Origin: an uncultured Collinsella sp.
GTDB taxonomy: Bacteria > Actinomycetota > Coriobacteriia > Coriobacteriales > Coriobacteriaceae
Length of the DNA stretch: 64,000 bases
Assembly (NCBI GenBank): GCA_905208635.1
Contig: CAJLPX010000002.1
Span: forward strand, 62,001 to 126,000
Reading direction: 5' to 3'
The notes beneath the pieces were generated by a model. The model saw nothing but the letters and a program-made list of their open reading frames with translations. It was not told where the DNA came from and did not search any database. Below, one piece after another: positions 1 through 8,041 of this stretch; positions within the stretch are counted from its first letter, which is position 1; each line of letters begins with the position of its first letter. A program made the position numbers and the translations under genes.

Positions 1-1
1 G

Positions 2-337
2 CTCGAGGGCCGCGTTGCCTTCCGTCGCGCTATGCGCAAGGCTGTCCAGTCTGCCCGCAAGGCCGGCGCTAAGGGCATCCGTATCCAGTGCTCCGGTCGT
101 CTCGGCGGTGCCGAGATGGGCCGTCGTGAGTGGTATCGTGAGGGTCGCGTGCCTCTGCACACCCTCCGTGCCAAGATCGACTACGGCACGGCTGTCGCCA
201 GCACCACCATGGGTGCTTGCGGCGTGAAGGTCTGGATCTACCTGGGCGAGAAGCTCCCGGGCCAGCCTGTTCCCAACCCTGCACTCGAGGGCTCTTCCCG
301 TCCTCGTCGTCGTAACTCCGAGAGGAGGGGTCAGTAG
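2..337 (+). CDS. rpsC: 30S ribosomal protein S3, C-terminal part (5' end outside window)
   Basis: This is the end of ribosomal protein S3, a small-subunit head protein near the mRNA entry channel. The reading frame is open from the first bases and ends at TAG 335-337. Visible S3 C-domain features are the RKAGAKGIRIQ segment, the SGRLGGAEM motif, the EGRVPLHTLRA motif and the GVKVWIYLGE strand, followed by a short basic tail (RPRRRNSERRGQ). It lies directly upstream of rplP, whose GTG start shares the last base of the stop codon, so translation is probably coupled. The N-terminal KH domain is outside the window. Confidence 0.97.
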   Translation, partial: LEGRVAFRRAMRKAVQSARKAGAKGIRIQCSGRLGGAEMGRREWYREGRVPLHTLRAKIDYGTAVASTTMGACGVKVWIYLGEKLPGQPVPNPALEGSSRPRRRNSERRGQ

Positions 338-840
338 TGCTTGCCCCTAAGCGTATTCTTCACCGCAAGGTGCAGCGTGGCTCCATGAAGGGCCAGGCCA
401 AGGGTAATACCGAGCTGCATTTCGGCGAGTTTGGTATCCAGGCTCTCGAGGCCCATTGGATCACCAACCGTCAGATCGAGGCCGCTCGTATTGCCATGAC
501 CCGCTACATGAAGCGTGGCGGTCGTGTCTACATCACGATCTTCCCCGATAAGCCTATCACCAAGAAGCCTGCCGAGACTCGCATGGGTTCTGGTAAGGGT
601 AACCCCGAGGAGTGGGTGGCCGTCGTCAAGCCCGGCCGCATCATGTTCGAGGTCAAGGGCGTGCCCGAGGAGGTCGCTCGCGAGGCTCTGCGTCTTGCAC
701 AGCACAAGCTTCCCATCAAGACCAAGATTGTTGCTGCTAAGAACGCTGAGCAGCGCATCGAGAAGGAGATGGCTGAGGAGGCCGCTCTCGAGGCCAAGTG
801 GGCTGCTGAGGACGCCGCCGCCGCCAAGGAGGAGAACTAA
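337..840 (+). CDS. rplP: 50S ribosomal protein L16
   Basis: L16 sits near the A-site of the large subunit and helps organise 23S rRNA and tRNA placement. The 167-residue product has the family hallmarks: an N-terminal PKR-x-HRKVQRG stretch, the ITNRQIEAAR helix, the RMGSGKG loop and the PEEWVAVVKPGR segment. It is about 25-30 residues longer than typical bacterial L16 because of an acidic, alanine-rich tail (AEEAALEAKWAAEDAAAAKEEN). The GTG start at 337 overlaps the rpsC stop by one base, and AGAGGAGGGG just upstream serves as ribosome binding site. Its TAA overlaps the rpmC ATG by one base. Confidence 0.97.
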   Translation: MLAPKRILHRKVQRGSMKGQAKGNTELHFGEFGIQALEAHWITNRQIEAARIAMTRYMKRGGRVYITIFPDKPITKKPAETRMGSGKGNPEEWVAVVKPGRIMFEVKGVPEEVAREALRLAQHKLPIKTKIVAAKNAEQRIEKEMAEEAALEAKWAAEDAAAAKEEN

Positions 841-1055
841 TGAAGCCCGCAGAGATTCGTGAGCTCTCGGACGCTCAGCTCGTTGAGAAGCTGAAGGAAA
901 TGCGCGCCGAGCTCTTTAACCTTCGTTTCCAGATGGCCACCAGCCAGCTGGACAACACCGCTCGCGTCAACACCGTGAAGAAGGACATCGCTCGCGTCCT
1001 CACGGAGCAGCGCGCCCGCGAGATCGCAGCGGAGAAGTCCGCTGTCGCCGAGTAG
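840..1055 (+). CDS. rpmC: 50S ribosomal protein L29
   Basis: A 71-residue L29, which sits beside the polypeptide exit tunnel of the large subunit. It shows the ELRALS-like opening (EIRELSDAQLVEKL), the ELFNLRFQ core and the NTVKKDIARVLT helix typical of the family. The ATG at 840 shares its A with the rplP stop, and the ribosome binding site AAGGAGGAG lies in the rplP end. It is co-transcribed between rplP and rpsQ in the standard order. Confidence 0.97.
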   Translation: MKPAEIRELSDAQLVEKLKEMRAELFNLRFQMATSQLDNTARVNTVKKDIARVLTEQRAREIAAEKSAVAE

Positions 1056-1071
1056 GACCTAAGGAGAGAAC

Positions 1072-1332
1072 ATGACTGATTCGCGTAACTCGCGTAAGGT
1101 CCGTACGGGTGTCGTTACCTCCGTCTCCGGTGCCAAGACCATTGTTGTCACCATCACCGAGCGCAAGCGTCACCCCAAGTACGGCAAGATGATGACCAGC
1201 TCCAAGAAGCTGCACGCTCACGACGAGGAGTGCACGGCTGGCGTGGGCGATACCGTCCGCGTTATGGAGACCCGTCCTATGTCCAAGATGAAGCGTTGGC
1301 GCCTCATCGAGGTCGTCGAGCGCGCTAAATAA
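1072..1332 (+). CDS. rpsQ: 30S ribosomal protein S17
   Basis: S17 is a primary 16S rRNA binder with an OB fold. The 86-residue sequence shows the RKVRTGVVTS start of the fold, the KTIVVTITERKRHPKYGK segment, the HAHDEE loop and GDTVRVMETRPMSKMKRWRL. It follows rpmC after 16 bases with AAGGAG as ribosome binding site, and is followed by an unusual 118-base spacer before rplN, where S17 and L14 are often much closer. Confidence 0.97.
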   Translation: MTDSRNSRKVRTGVVTSVSGAKTIVVTITERKRHPKYGKMMTSSKKLHAHDEECTAGVGDTVRVMETRPMSKMKRWRLIEVVERAK

Positions 1333-1450
1333 GCAGTCGCTCTTACGACTTGTACGTTTCCGAAGATGTGCGTATGCCTGGCTTGCATACCACGGGCCGT
1401 ATAAAGGCTGCGCACCTCTCTTCGGTTCTTAGTTCGGAGGAACATCTACC
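1333..1450 (+). promoter_or_regulatory. 118-base spacer between rpsQ and rplN with a small palindrome
   Basis: There is no open frame of note. An inverted repeat GTATGC-N7-GCATAC lies near 1372-1390, and TTGTAC/TATGCC hexamers 17 bases apart form a weak promoter-like pair. The ribosome binding site of rplN (CGGAGGAA) closes the spacer. The function is unproven; it could be an internal promoter or an mRNA processing site inside the ribosomal operon. Confidence 0.3.
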
Positions 1451-1819
1451 ATGATTCAGATGCAAACCATGCTGAACGTCGCCGACAACTCCGGCGCTCG
1501 CAAGATTCGCTGCATCAAGGTGCTTGGCGGTTCCAAGCGTCGTTATGCAGGCATCGGCGATGTGTTCATCGGTGCTGTCCAGGAGGCTACCCCTGGCGCC
1601 AACGTCAAGAAGAAGGACGTTGTCCGTTGCGTCGTCGTTCGCACCGTTAAGGAGATCCGCCGCAAGGATGGCTCCTACATTCGCTTTGATGAGAACGCCT
1701 GCGTTGTCATCAACAACGATGGTTCGCCCGTCGGCACCCGTATCTTCGGGCCCGTCGCTCGCGAGCTTCGTGACAAGAAGTACATGAAGATCGTCTCGCT
1801 CGCTCCCGAGACCCTGTAG
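1451..1819 (+). CDS. rplN: 50S ribosomal protein L14
   Basis: L14 is a highly conserved large-subunit protein at the interface with 16S rRNA. The 122-residue product is full length and starts MIQMQTMLNVADNSGAR, a near-invariant opening. It also carries the KVLGGSKRRYAGIGD motif, the RKDGSYIRFDENA segment and the IFGPVARELR signature close to the C-terminus. The ATG at 1451 has GGAGGAA upstream. It is followed after 13 bases by rplX. Confidence 0.98.
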   Translation: MIQMQTMLNVADNSGARKIRCIKVLGGSKRRYAGIGDVFIGAVQEATPGANVKKKDVVRCVVVRTVKEIRRKDGSYIRFDENACVVINNDGSPVGTRIFGPVARELRDKKYMKIVSLAPETL

Positions 1820-1832
1820 TTAGGGGAGATAT

Positions 1833-2138
1833 ATGTATATCAAGAAGGGCGATAAGGTCCAGGTTCTCTCTGGTAAGGATCGCGGCAAGCAGGGCGTTGT
1901 CCTGCGTGCTCTCCCCGCTGAGAACAAGGTCGTTGTCGAGGGCGTTTCGGTCGTCAAGAAGGCCGTCAAGCCCAACGCTGCCAACCAGCAGGGCGGCATC
2001 GTTTCGCAGGAGGCTCCCATCGACGCCTCCAACGTCAATCTCGTTTGCCCCGAGTGCGGTAAGGTTACCCGCGTCGGTCACGAGAAGGACGGCAAGAACA
2101 AGCTGCGCGTCTGCAAGAAGTGCGGCCACAAGTTCTAA
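1833..2138 (+). CDS. rplX: 50S ribosomal protein L24 with C-terminal zinc ribbon
   Basis: L24 initiates large-subunit assembly and lines the tunnel exit. The 101-residue product has the KOW motif (KKGDKVQVLSGKDRGKQG) at the N-terminus. The C-terminus carries a CPEC pair (about residue 70) and a CKKC pair (about residue 94), so it is the zinc-binding form of L24. The ribosome binding site is GGGGAG. The next gene should be rplE, but a terminator follows at 2165 and rplE lies about 44 kb downstream, so this is the last gene of a truncated ribosomal operon. Confidence 0.97.
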   Translation: MYIKKGDKVQVLSGKDRGKQGVVLRALPAENKVVVEGVSVVKKAVKPNAANQQGGIVSQEAPIDASNVNLVCPECGKVTRVGHEKDGKNKLRVCKKCGHKF

Positions 2139-2164
2139 GCTGCCCGCAACATCAAGTTGCTAGC

Positions 2165-2198
2165 AAAGGCCCGGATGCCACGGCACCCGGGCCTTTTT
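2165..2198 (+). terminator. Rho-independent terminator after rplX
   Basis: The stem AAAGGCCCGG (2165-2174) pairs with CCGGGCCTTT, a smaller inner TGCC/GGCA stem lies in the loop, and the hairpin runs into TTTTT. It ends the upstream ribosomal operon exactly where rplE would normally follow. Confidence 0.9.
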
Positions 2199-2904
2199 CT
2201 ATCCCCACTCGATGGTTTCGGTTCTGCCGTCCCGTCATTCCGGTTGCATCCAGTTTTCGGTGCCGTCTCGAATCGAGTGCCGCCACGTGACACCCTGTCG
2301 CGTTTCGTCGGCTTCGGGGACAAAAGTCGGGACAACTCCAAAAACTATTTTCGAACTCAGGGCTTTGAGTTTTTGTTTTTGTCCCAAAGGGCGCGGCGGG
2401 ATGCCTTTGGAGGCTCGATAGCGCCGAAAACGCCCGTTTTGAAACTTAAATGCCTTTTCGCGTGCAAGCCGCCAGCTGCAATAGGAAGTGAATCAACGCA
2501 GGTGGCTTTCAAGCAGTTTGCAAAACTGCAGGTCGCAGGTCTTCATTGCCAGTAGGAGAAATGAGTAGTCTCAGGTGGCTTGCCCATGAGTTGACGAACG
2601 GGATTTGAGATTACGCTGACGTCCGGAAACGCTTCGAGCACGGCGTTACGTTTTTGGGGTTTGGGCGTAGCCCTGCACCCGCGAGCGCGGGCCTTAAGCC
2701 CGCCGAGAGGGTGACGCGTCGAAAACGAAGGGGAAAGAGAGAAGGGGCCGTCCCTATCATTCAGGTTGCGACCGAAGAAGACAAGGAGACCCCCTGAGCC
2801 TGAATGATGCCCCACAGACCGCGTCCGACCGAGCTCAAGCCGAGCTTTTCCTGACGTCCGCCTTCGCGAAGATGATGGCTGGATTGGCTATGGATTGGCA
2901 ACAC
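2199..2904. other. Non-coding stretch between rplX and the IS relic
   Basis: I see no convincing gene. Short frames on both strands lack ribosome binding sites and family motifs. It contains a GC-rich stretch with small self-complementary runs near 2688-2705 and a perfect 10-base inverted repeat, ATCATTCAGG (2756-2765) with CCTGAATGAT (2799-2808), close to the IS3-family relic. The region looks like decayed insertion DNA. Confidence 0.5.
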
Positions 2905-3380
2905 TTATTTGGACGATTCCGGGAGGGACGGCCCCGCCTCCCTGAACTCGACCGGCGACATGTAGCCCAGCGTCGAGTGGATCCTGAAGTTGTTGTACCA
3001 GTGCACGTAATCCAAGAGCTTGGCTCGGAGCTCGCGCGTCCCTCCTCGGTCCTTCGGAGTGGCCGACGATCTCCCCGTTGCAGAGGTCGACGAGCAGGCA
3101 GACGTAGTTCCACGACGCCCCGACGCGCACGCAGACCAAGTCGCTGCATATATGGGTGCACGGCGCCCTGCCGCCGAAGCCGCGCGCGACGACGTTCGAC
3201 ACGTCGGCCTCGTTGACCGCCCCGGGGTGCACCTTGAACCTCTTCCTGCCGTATGCGCCGGCCAGGCCGTTCTCCCTCATGATGCGGCAGACGCGGCGCC
3301 GGCTGACGGTAACGCCCGACCTCCCGGGCGACGCCTTGATCTTGCGCGATCCGTTCCGGCCCTTGCTGGCGGCGTGCGCC
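2905..3380 (-). pseudogene. IS3-family (IS150 group) transposase relic with internal deletion
   Basis: Two separate parts of an IS3-type OrfB integrase are readable on the minus strand. The 3' end (2905-3020) has the family C-terminus with LDYVHWYNNFRIHSTLGY and SPVEFRE. The upstream part (about 3060-3380) has GSRKIKA, SRRRVCRIMRENGL, CSDLVCVRVG and CLLVDLCNGEIVGHS. They are in different frames, and roughly 100 residues of the catalytic DDE core between them are missing, so the copy cannot be active. The 5' end of the relic abuts a broken mtnN gene, suggesting insertion or rearrangement there. Confidence 0.85.
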
Positions 3381-3396
3381 GCCGCGGCCGCCGTCG

Positions 3397-3679
3397 CCCC
3401 CGACATTAAGGTCCTCAAGGGCCGCGTCGTCTCCGGCGACCAGTTCGTCTCGCCCGCGGAACAGAAGGAGCGAATCCTCGCGACCTTCGGCGACCTGTGC
3501 TGCGAGATGGAGGGCTGCACCATCGCGCAGGCCGCTTATCTCAACGGCGTGCCCCTCGTCGTCGTGCGCGCCATCAGCGACAAGCCCTGCGCCGAGGGCC
3601 GGGTCGTGACTACAACACTTTCGAGAAGAAGGCCGCCTGCGACTGCGCCCGCATCGCCGCGCGCATGGTTAAGCTTTAG
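3397..3679 (+). pseudogene. mtnN: Fragment of 5'-methylthioadenosine/S-adenosylhomocysteine nucleosidase
   Basis: The frame encodes the C-terminal half of an MTA/SAH nucleosidase. Recognisable pieces are GRVVSGDQFVS, CCEMEG with the substrate-binding Glu pair, AQAAYLNGVP and VVRAISD with the catalytic Asp. Around 3600 the frame shifts; the next frame continues DYNTFEKKAA to the natural end at TAG 3679. The N-terminal half is absent, replaced by the transposase relic. It is therefore a truncated, frameshifted remnant; a functional copy would have to exist elsewhere. Confidence 0.85.
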
Positions 3680-3684
3680 GCCCT

Positions 3685-3724
3685 GCGCGCCGGGGCCCTT
3701 CTTTATGTTGGGACCCCGGCGCGC
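3685..3724 (+). terminator. Inverted repeat downstream of the mtnN fragment
   Basis: GCGCGCCGGGG (3685-3695) pairs with CCCCGGCGCGC (3714-3724). It lies just after the mtnN stop, where a terminator would be expected, but only a weak T-rich run follows. The remaining bases to 3905 contain no gene. Confidence 0.5.
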
Positions 3725-3905
3725 CGGGCCCTTTCCAAAGCGAAGTGTCGAGCCGAAGTGTTGAGCGTCGGCCCTGAATGTTCAATGGCCGTTGTTTTCT
3801 GCCCCTCAAGTGGTGGACTTTTCCTCGGAGCTGTTGATTCCCCCACGCGCCCCCTTCCGTTCTCTGTTCTCCCCTTATACTCCTTGTACGAGGAGGTAAG
3901 AAGTC

Positions 3906-6647
3906 ATGGACAAGACCACACAGGACAGCTTGGCAAAGAAACCCGTCGACATGAGGGACAGGATTCTCGAGCATCTCGAGGCCCTCACCTCTGCCGTCTC
4001 GCTCGACGACCTTGCCCGTCTGTCCACCTCCGACATCGCCGAGACGCTCATCATCTCCAGGAGCCTGGCGAGCCAGTACCTCAACGACCTTGTTCGCGCC
4101 GGTCTTGTGGTTAAGGTGGCGGGCAGGCCTGTCCGTTATTTTCATCGCCGCGCGTTCCAGAAGCGTTTTCAGGTAAAGCTCTCTGCAAGCGAGTACGCCT
4201 CGCTCGCCGACCTCATCCAGGCGACGGGAATCGCCGATCACCGCGACTTCGCGCGTGCCGTGGGCTTCGACATGAGCCTCAGCTCCGTTGTCGAGCAGTG
4301 CAAGGCTGCGGTTCAGTACCCTCCGTTTGGCCTGCCCATCCTCTTGAGCGGCGGCGTGGGTGTCGGTAAGTCTTTCCTTTCTCGCCTTGTGTACGAGTAC
4401 GGCAAGAACCAGGGCTTGCTGTCCCGCGACTCCTCCTATGTGCGCATCGACTGCGCCGGGGTCCCGGACGCCGCCTCGTTCAACGGGCTTCTTGACGAGT
4501 CGATCGCGAAAGCGCGCGGGGGTGTGGTCTTTGTCAACGGCATCGAGGCGCTCTCTCCCTCTGCGATGGAGCACTGCCTTGCGACGGCCCTCGGGCTCGA
4601 TGCCTCCCAGGATGCGCCGCGCGCTCGCCTCGTTCTTTCGACGACGCTTTCCGCCGATGACCTGAAGGTTTCCTCGGCCTACAGCAAAATGCCCATCTGT
4701 GCCCGCGTCCCCTCACTCAAGGAGCGGACCCCCGAGGAGCGCGAGGATCTCATCTTGAGCTTCCTGCGCAGCGAGGGGTGCCGAATCGGTTCTGATGTGA
4801 AGATCAGCCGCGGCGCATACCGTTGCCTCGTGAACGCGGACTTTTCCGATAACATCGCCGGCTTGCGCGCCTGCGTGACGAACTGCTGCGCCAAAGCGTT
4901 CCTCAATCGCGAGGGCGGCTACGTCGTCGTTCGCCCGTATCTTCTTCCCAGCGGGCTCCTCTCCTCCGCGCAGATCGATCAACAGCCCGACGATGGCGTT
5001 CTGATCGACGCGTCTCTGGATGCCGCCGAGAGCACAGGGCCGGTCGAGCAGGCGCTCGATGCCCTGTGCTCCCTCGATGAGCGATTCTGCGCCGGGGAGC
5101 TCTCTGTCTCCGAGCTTGTCTCGCAAGCTGTCTCCGCTGTGCGCGGCGTTGAGGATCACTTGATCTTCGACCACGGCGTCGCCTCCTCGAGGTCGCGCGC
5201 CTTCGAGCGCGTCGTGGGCGCGGTCCTTGCCGACGCAGGCTCTTCTTATGGCATCGAGCTTTCGAGGAAGGTCGCTTTTCTACTGGCCCAGGAGATTTGC
5301 CTGCAGTTGTGGCCGGGTATCGGCCTGGCTAAGCGAAAGTCTGCCTGTGCGGAGCAAATCTCCCATCTCCTCGGTGCCGTGACCTCCGAATTGCCGTTTG
5401 CCTCGAGTGTCTCCGATCAGGTCGCCGCAGACGTGGAAGGGGCGCTGGGAATCTCGCTCGATCACTTCACGAAGACGCTTCTGACGCTGTGCGTCGCATC
5501 GGAGTCTCGCGATGCGAAGGCCCTTCGGACGCTCTGCGTCATCTTGTCCCACGGCTACTCAACGGCGACGAGCATCGCCGACGCGGCGAACCGTATGCTC
5601 GGCATGCATGTGTACGAGGCTGTCGACATGCCCTACGACCAGCAGCTGAAGGACATCGTCGGTCCGCTCCAGCGCCTCGTCGACCGTCATTCCTACTGCA
5701 CCGGGGTCGTGTTCCTCGTCGACATGGGCTCCTTGGAGGAGGCCTATAAGGCCCTCGAGAACGTTACCGACTCCACTATCGGCGTGGTGAACAACGTCTC
5801 TACCGGTCTTGCGCTCGAGATCGGGGTCGGGCTGCTCGGCGGCAAGTCCATCGCCGAGGTTCTTGGCGATGCGACCGCCGCGTGCGTGACGCACTGCAAG
5901 GTGATCGAGCGCGTCAACCGTGAGGACGCCATCGTCTTCTGCTCCGAGTCCGGGGTCGACGCCGCGGAGAGGATACGCCAGCTCGTCTCGCAGAGCCTCC
6001 CGCGCACCATAGGCGCGCGCCTGCTCACGAGGCCCTTCAAGCAGCTCGTCGCGAACGGGTCGAACGACGCCGTTTTCTCCGAGCACCGCGTCTGCGCCGT
6101 CATCGGCACGGGAGACCCCGGGGTCGCCTCCGTCCCCTTCGTCGCCCTCGAGGACATCATGTCGACGGCGTCCGCCTCTAAGGTTGATGCCGTGTTCGGC
6201 AGGTGGCTTGACGCTTCCGAGCTCTCTTCTTTCCACGAGAAGCTGCTCTCGAACATGACGCTGCAGAACGTCATCCGCTCCATCACCATCCTCGACCCGG
6301 AGCGGCTATTCCATGAGATCGAGAGCGCCGTGCACGAGCTTCAGCGCAGGACAGGCGAGAAGATCGGCAGCAACGCCATCATTGGGCTCTACGTTCACCT
6401 CTGCTGTCTCGTCGAGCGCCTTGTTACCAGAAACCCCATTGAGACCTACGTTGGCCAGGACCGCTTCGAGGAGGAACGCGCCGATTTCATCGAGTCCTTC
6501 AGGCAGAGCTTCTCGAGCATCTCGACGCGCTATCGCGTAGAGGTTCCCGTAAGCGAGATCGCATATGTCTTCGACTACATAAGCGTGAGCGCCGCCCCGG
6601 CGCGAGAAGAGCGCCTCGGCTCCTCGGACCTCCTGCTCGACGAGTGA
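3906..6647 (+). CDS. LevR/ManR-like PTS operon regulator with degenerate AAA+ domain and PRDs
   Basis: A 913-residue regulator of the LevR family, which controls mannose-family PTS operons and is itself controlled by PTS phosphorylation. Readable parts: an N-terminal winged-helix DNA-binding region (about 16-80); an AAA+ region with Walker A GGVGVGKS (about 149-156); a PRD-like helical region (about 410-530); an EIIA-Man-like domain with the candidate phospho-His in ILSHGYSTATS; and a C-terminal PRD with His in LYVHLCCLVERL. Oddities: the GAFTGA loop region used to contact sigma-54 is absent, and the Walker B position reads VVFVNGIEAL, so the usual Asp-Glu pair is Asn-Gly. ATPase and sigma-54 activity are therefore doubtful. 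ATG 3906 has GAGGAGG upstream. It precedes the PTS operon it probably regulates. Confidence 0.85.
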   Translation: MDKTTQDSLAKKPVDMRDRILEHLEALTSAVSLDDLARLSTSDIAETLIISRSLASQYLNDLVRAGLVVKVAGRPVRYFHRRAFQKRFQVKLSASEYASLADLIQATGIADHRDFARAVGFDMSLSSVVEQCKAAVQYPPFGLPILLSGGVGVGKSFLSRLVYEYGKNQGLLSRDSSYVRIDCAGVPDAASFNGLLDESIAKARGGVVFVNGIEALSPSAMEHCLATALGLDASQDAPRARLVLSTTLSADDLKVSSAYSKMPICARVPSLKERTPEEREDLILSFLRSEGCRIGSDVKISRGAYRCLVNADFSDNIAGLRACVTNCCAKAFLNREGGYVVVRPYLLPSGLLSSAQIDQQPDDGVLIDASLDAAESTGPVEQALDALCSLDERFCAGELSVSELVSQAVSAVRGVEDHLIFDHGVASSRSRAFERVVGAVLADAGSSYGIELSRKVAFLLAQEICLQLWPGIGLAKRKSACAEQISHLLGAVTSELPFASSVSDQVAADVEGALGISLDHFTKTLLTLCVASESRDAKALRTLCVILSHGYSTATSIADAANRMLGMHVYEAVDMPYDQQLKDIVGPLQRLVDRHSYCTGVVFLVDMGSLEEAYKALENVTDSTIGVVNNVSTGLALEIGVGLLGGKSIAEVLGDATAACVTHCKVIERVNREDAIVFCSESGVDAAERIRQLVSQSLPRTIGARLLTRPFKQLVANGSNDAVFSEHRVCAVIGTGDPGVASVPFVALEDIMSTASASKVDAVFGRWLDASELSSFHEKLLSNMTLQNVIRSITILDPERLFHEIESAVHELQRRTGEKIGSNAIIGLYVHLCCLVERLVTRNPIETYVGQDRFEEERADFIESFRQSFSSISTRYRVEVPVSEIAYVFDYISVSAAPAREERLGSSDLLLDE

Positions 6648-6770
6648 CCTTCCCCGCGCCGCCGCAAGCTGACCGCGCGTCCTCAATAATCCGATAACCC
6701 CTTGCCCGGCGCGAATCCGGATAGCGCCGAGGCAGTACCGAACGTAAAACTTCATTTGATAGGAGCAAAC

Positions 6771-7244
6771 ATGAGTGTTGTTATGGCACGAATCGACAAT
6801 CGCCTGCTTCACGGCATCATCGTGACGCAGTGGGCCCCGGTGTCGGGCGCGACCCGAGTCATGGTCATCGACGACAAGGTCGCCGGCGACGAGGTCCTGA
6901 AGTCCACCATGAGGATGGCGCGCCCCGCGGGCATGGCCGTTTCGATCATCTCCGAGCAGACCGCGCTCAAGAACTTCGCCGCGGGCAAGTACGACCGCGA
7001 GAAGGTCTTCGTCATCGCCAAGGAGCCCGAGACGATGCTTCGCCTGGTCGAGTCGGGCGTCGAGCTCCCGTCGCTGGTCGTCGGCGGCTCGCTCGTCAAG
7101 GAGGACGGCATCCAGCTCACCCAGCGCGCCTACGCCTCCGCCGAGAACGTCCAGAGCTACAAGGCGCTCATCGCCCGTGGCGTCAAGGTGACGGCCCAGT
7201 TCGTGCCCGCCGACAAGCCCGTCTCCGTCGCAGACCTCATCTAA
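6771..7244 (+). CDS. PTS mannose/fructose/sorbose family EIIB
   Basis: The 157-residue product is the cytosolic EIIB of a mannose-family PTS; it passes phosphate from EIIA to the sugar. The N-terminus MSVVMARIDNRLLHGII has the family R-x-D-x-R-L-x-H-G signature with the phosphorylated His at residue 14. GGSLVKEDG and the C-terminal GVKVTAQFVPADKP region are also typical. The start at 6771 is chosen because AGGAG sits 6 bases before it; an upstream in-frame start at 6702 lacks both a binding site and homology. It is the first gene of a five-gene EIIB-EIIC-EIID-EIIA-GH172 run. Confidence 0.93.
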   Translation: MSVVMARIDNRLLHGIIVTQWAPVSGATRVMVIDDKVAGDEVLKSTMRMARPAGMAVSIISEQTALKNFAAGKYDREKVFVIAKEPETMLRLVESGVELPSLVVGGSLVKEDGIQLTQRAYASAENVQSYKALIARGVKVTAQFVPADKPVSVADLI

Positions 7245-7253
7245 GGGGGAAAT

Positions 7254-8039
7254 ATGGTCAACTTCACTATCCTGCAGGTCGTCCTTTTGACCCTGCTGGC
7301 CTTCATCAAGCACGTGGACTACTACGGCATCCCGATGATCTTCGTCAATTACGCCGTTTTCTGGGGCCTCATCACCGGAGTCGTCATGGGCGACTGGAAG
7401 ACCGGCCTTGTCATCGGCGGCACCATTCAGCTCATGCAGCTCGGCGTCGCGGGCTTCGGCGGCTCCTCCATTCCCGACTACGGCACGATGGCCATCATCG
7501 CCACCGCCTACGGCGTGACCCTGGGCTCCGACACGGGCCTCGCCATCGGCCTGCCGGTCGGCATGCTCGGCATCCAGCTCGACGTCGTCGCCAAGATCCT
7601 CAACGGCTTTGTCGTCGAGAAGTCCCAGAAGTTCTGCAACGAGGGTAAGTTCAATCAGATGAACGCCATCCTGTGGGTCTGCCCCGCGCTCTTCGGCCTG
7701 TGCGCCGCCCTGCCCGTCTTTGTCTCCGTGACGCTCGGCCAGCCCGCCGTCAACTGGCTCCTCGAGGTCATGCCCCAGTGGTTCCTCTCCGGCCTCACCC
7801 TCGCCGGCAAGATGCTCCCGGCCGTCGGTATCGCCATGCTGCTCCGCTACATGCCAACCGCTAAGTACTTCCAGTACCTGCTCGCCGGCTTCTTCCTCTC
7901 GGCCTTCCTGAACGTGCCCATCATCGGCGCCGCCATCGTCGGCGTTGCCCTCGCGATTGCGTTCTACCAGCGTGCCGAGAGGGACACCGAGCTCGCCGCC
8001 CACGCTTCCGCAGACGCCTTCATCGGAGAGGATGAGTAA
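7254..8039 (+). CDS. PTS mannose/fructose/sorbose family EIIC
   Basis: A 261-residue integral membrane EIIC component that forms part of the sugar channel. The sequence is mostly hydrophobic with several predicted membrane spans and shows family features such as the N-terminal LLTLLAFIKHVDYYG, GLVIGGTIQLMQLG and the TAYGVTLGSDTGLAIGLPVG stretch. It begins 9 bases after EIIB with GGGGGA as ribosome binding site and ends 2 bases before EIID. Substrate cannot be read from sequence alone; the neighbouring GH172 and ROK genes point to a fructose- or furanose-containing glycoside. Confidence 0.92.
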   Translation: MVNFTILQVVLLTLLAFIKHVDYYGIPMIFVNYAVFWGLITGVVMGDWKTGLVIGGTIQLMQLGVAGFGGSSIPDYGTMAIIATAYGVTLGSDTGLAIGLPVGMLGIQLDVVAKILNGFVVEKSQKFCNEGKFNQMNAILWVCPALFGLCAALPVFVSVTLGQPAVNWLLEVMPQWFLSGLTLAGKMLPAVGIAMLLRYMPTAKYFQYLLAGFFLSAFLNVPIIGAAIVGVALAIAFYQRAERDTELAAHASADAFIGEDE

Positions 8040-8041
8040 CC

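Noticed and set aside
2543..2815. 90-codon minus-strand frame ending PETTHFSYWQ
   Set aside because: It has no binding site or domain and overlaps repeats and small self-complementary runs; more likely repeated intergenic DNA than a gene.
3156..3764. 202-codon plus-strand frame as one gene
   Set aside because: Only the middle (about 3397-3605) is mtnN sequence. The first part is antisense to the transposase and the last part is out of frame with the real mtnN end.
6648..6770. Sigma-54 (-24/-12) promoter before the PTS operon
   Set aside because: No GG-N10-GC element with the proper context was found; the regulator also lacks the GAFTGA region.
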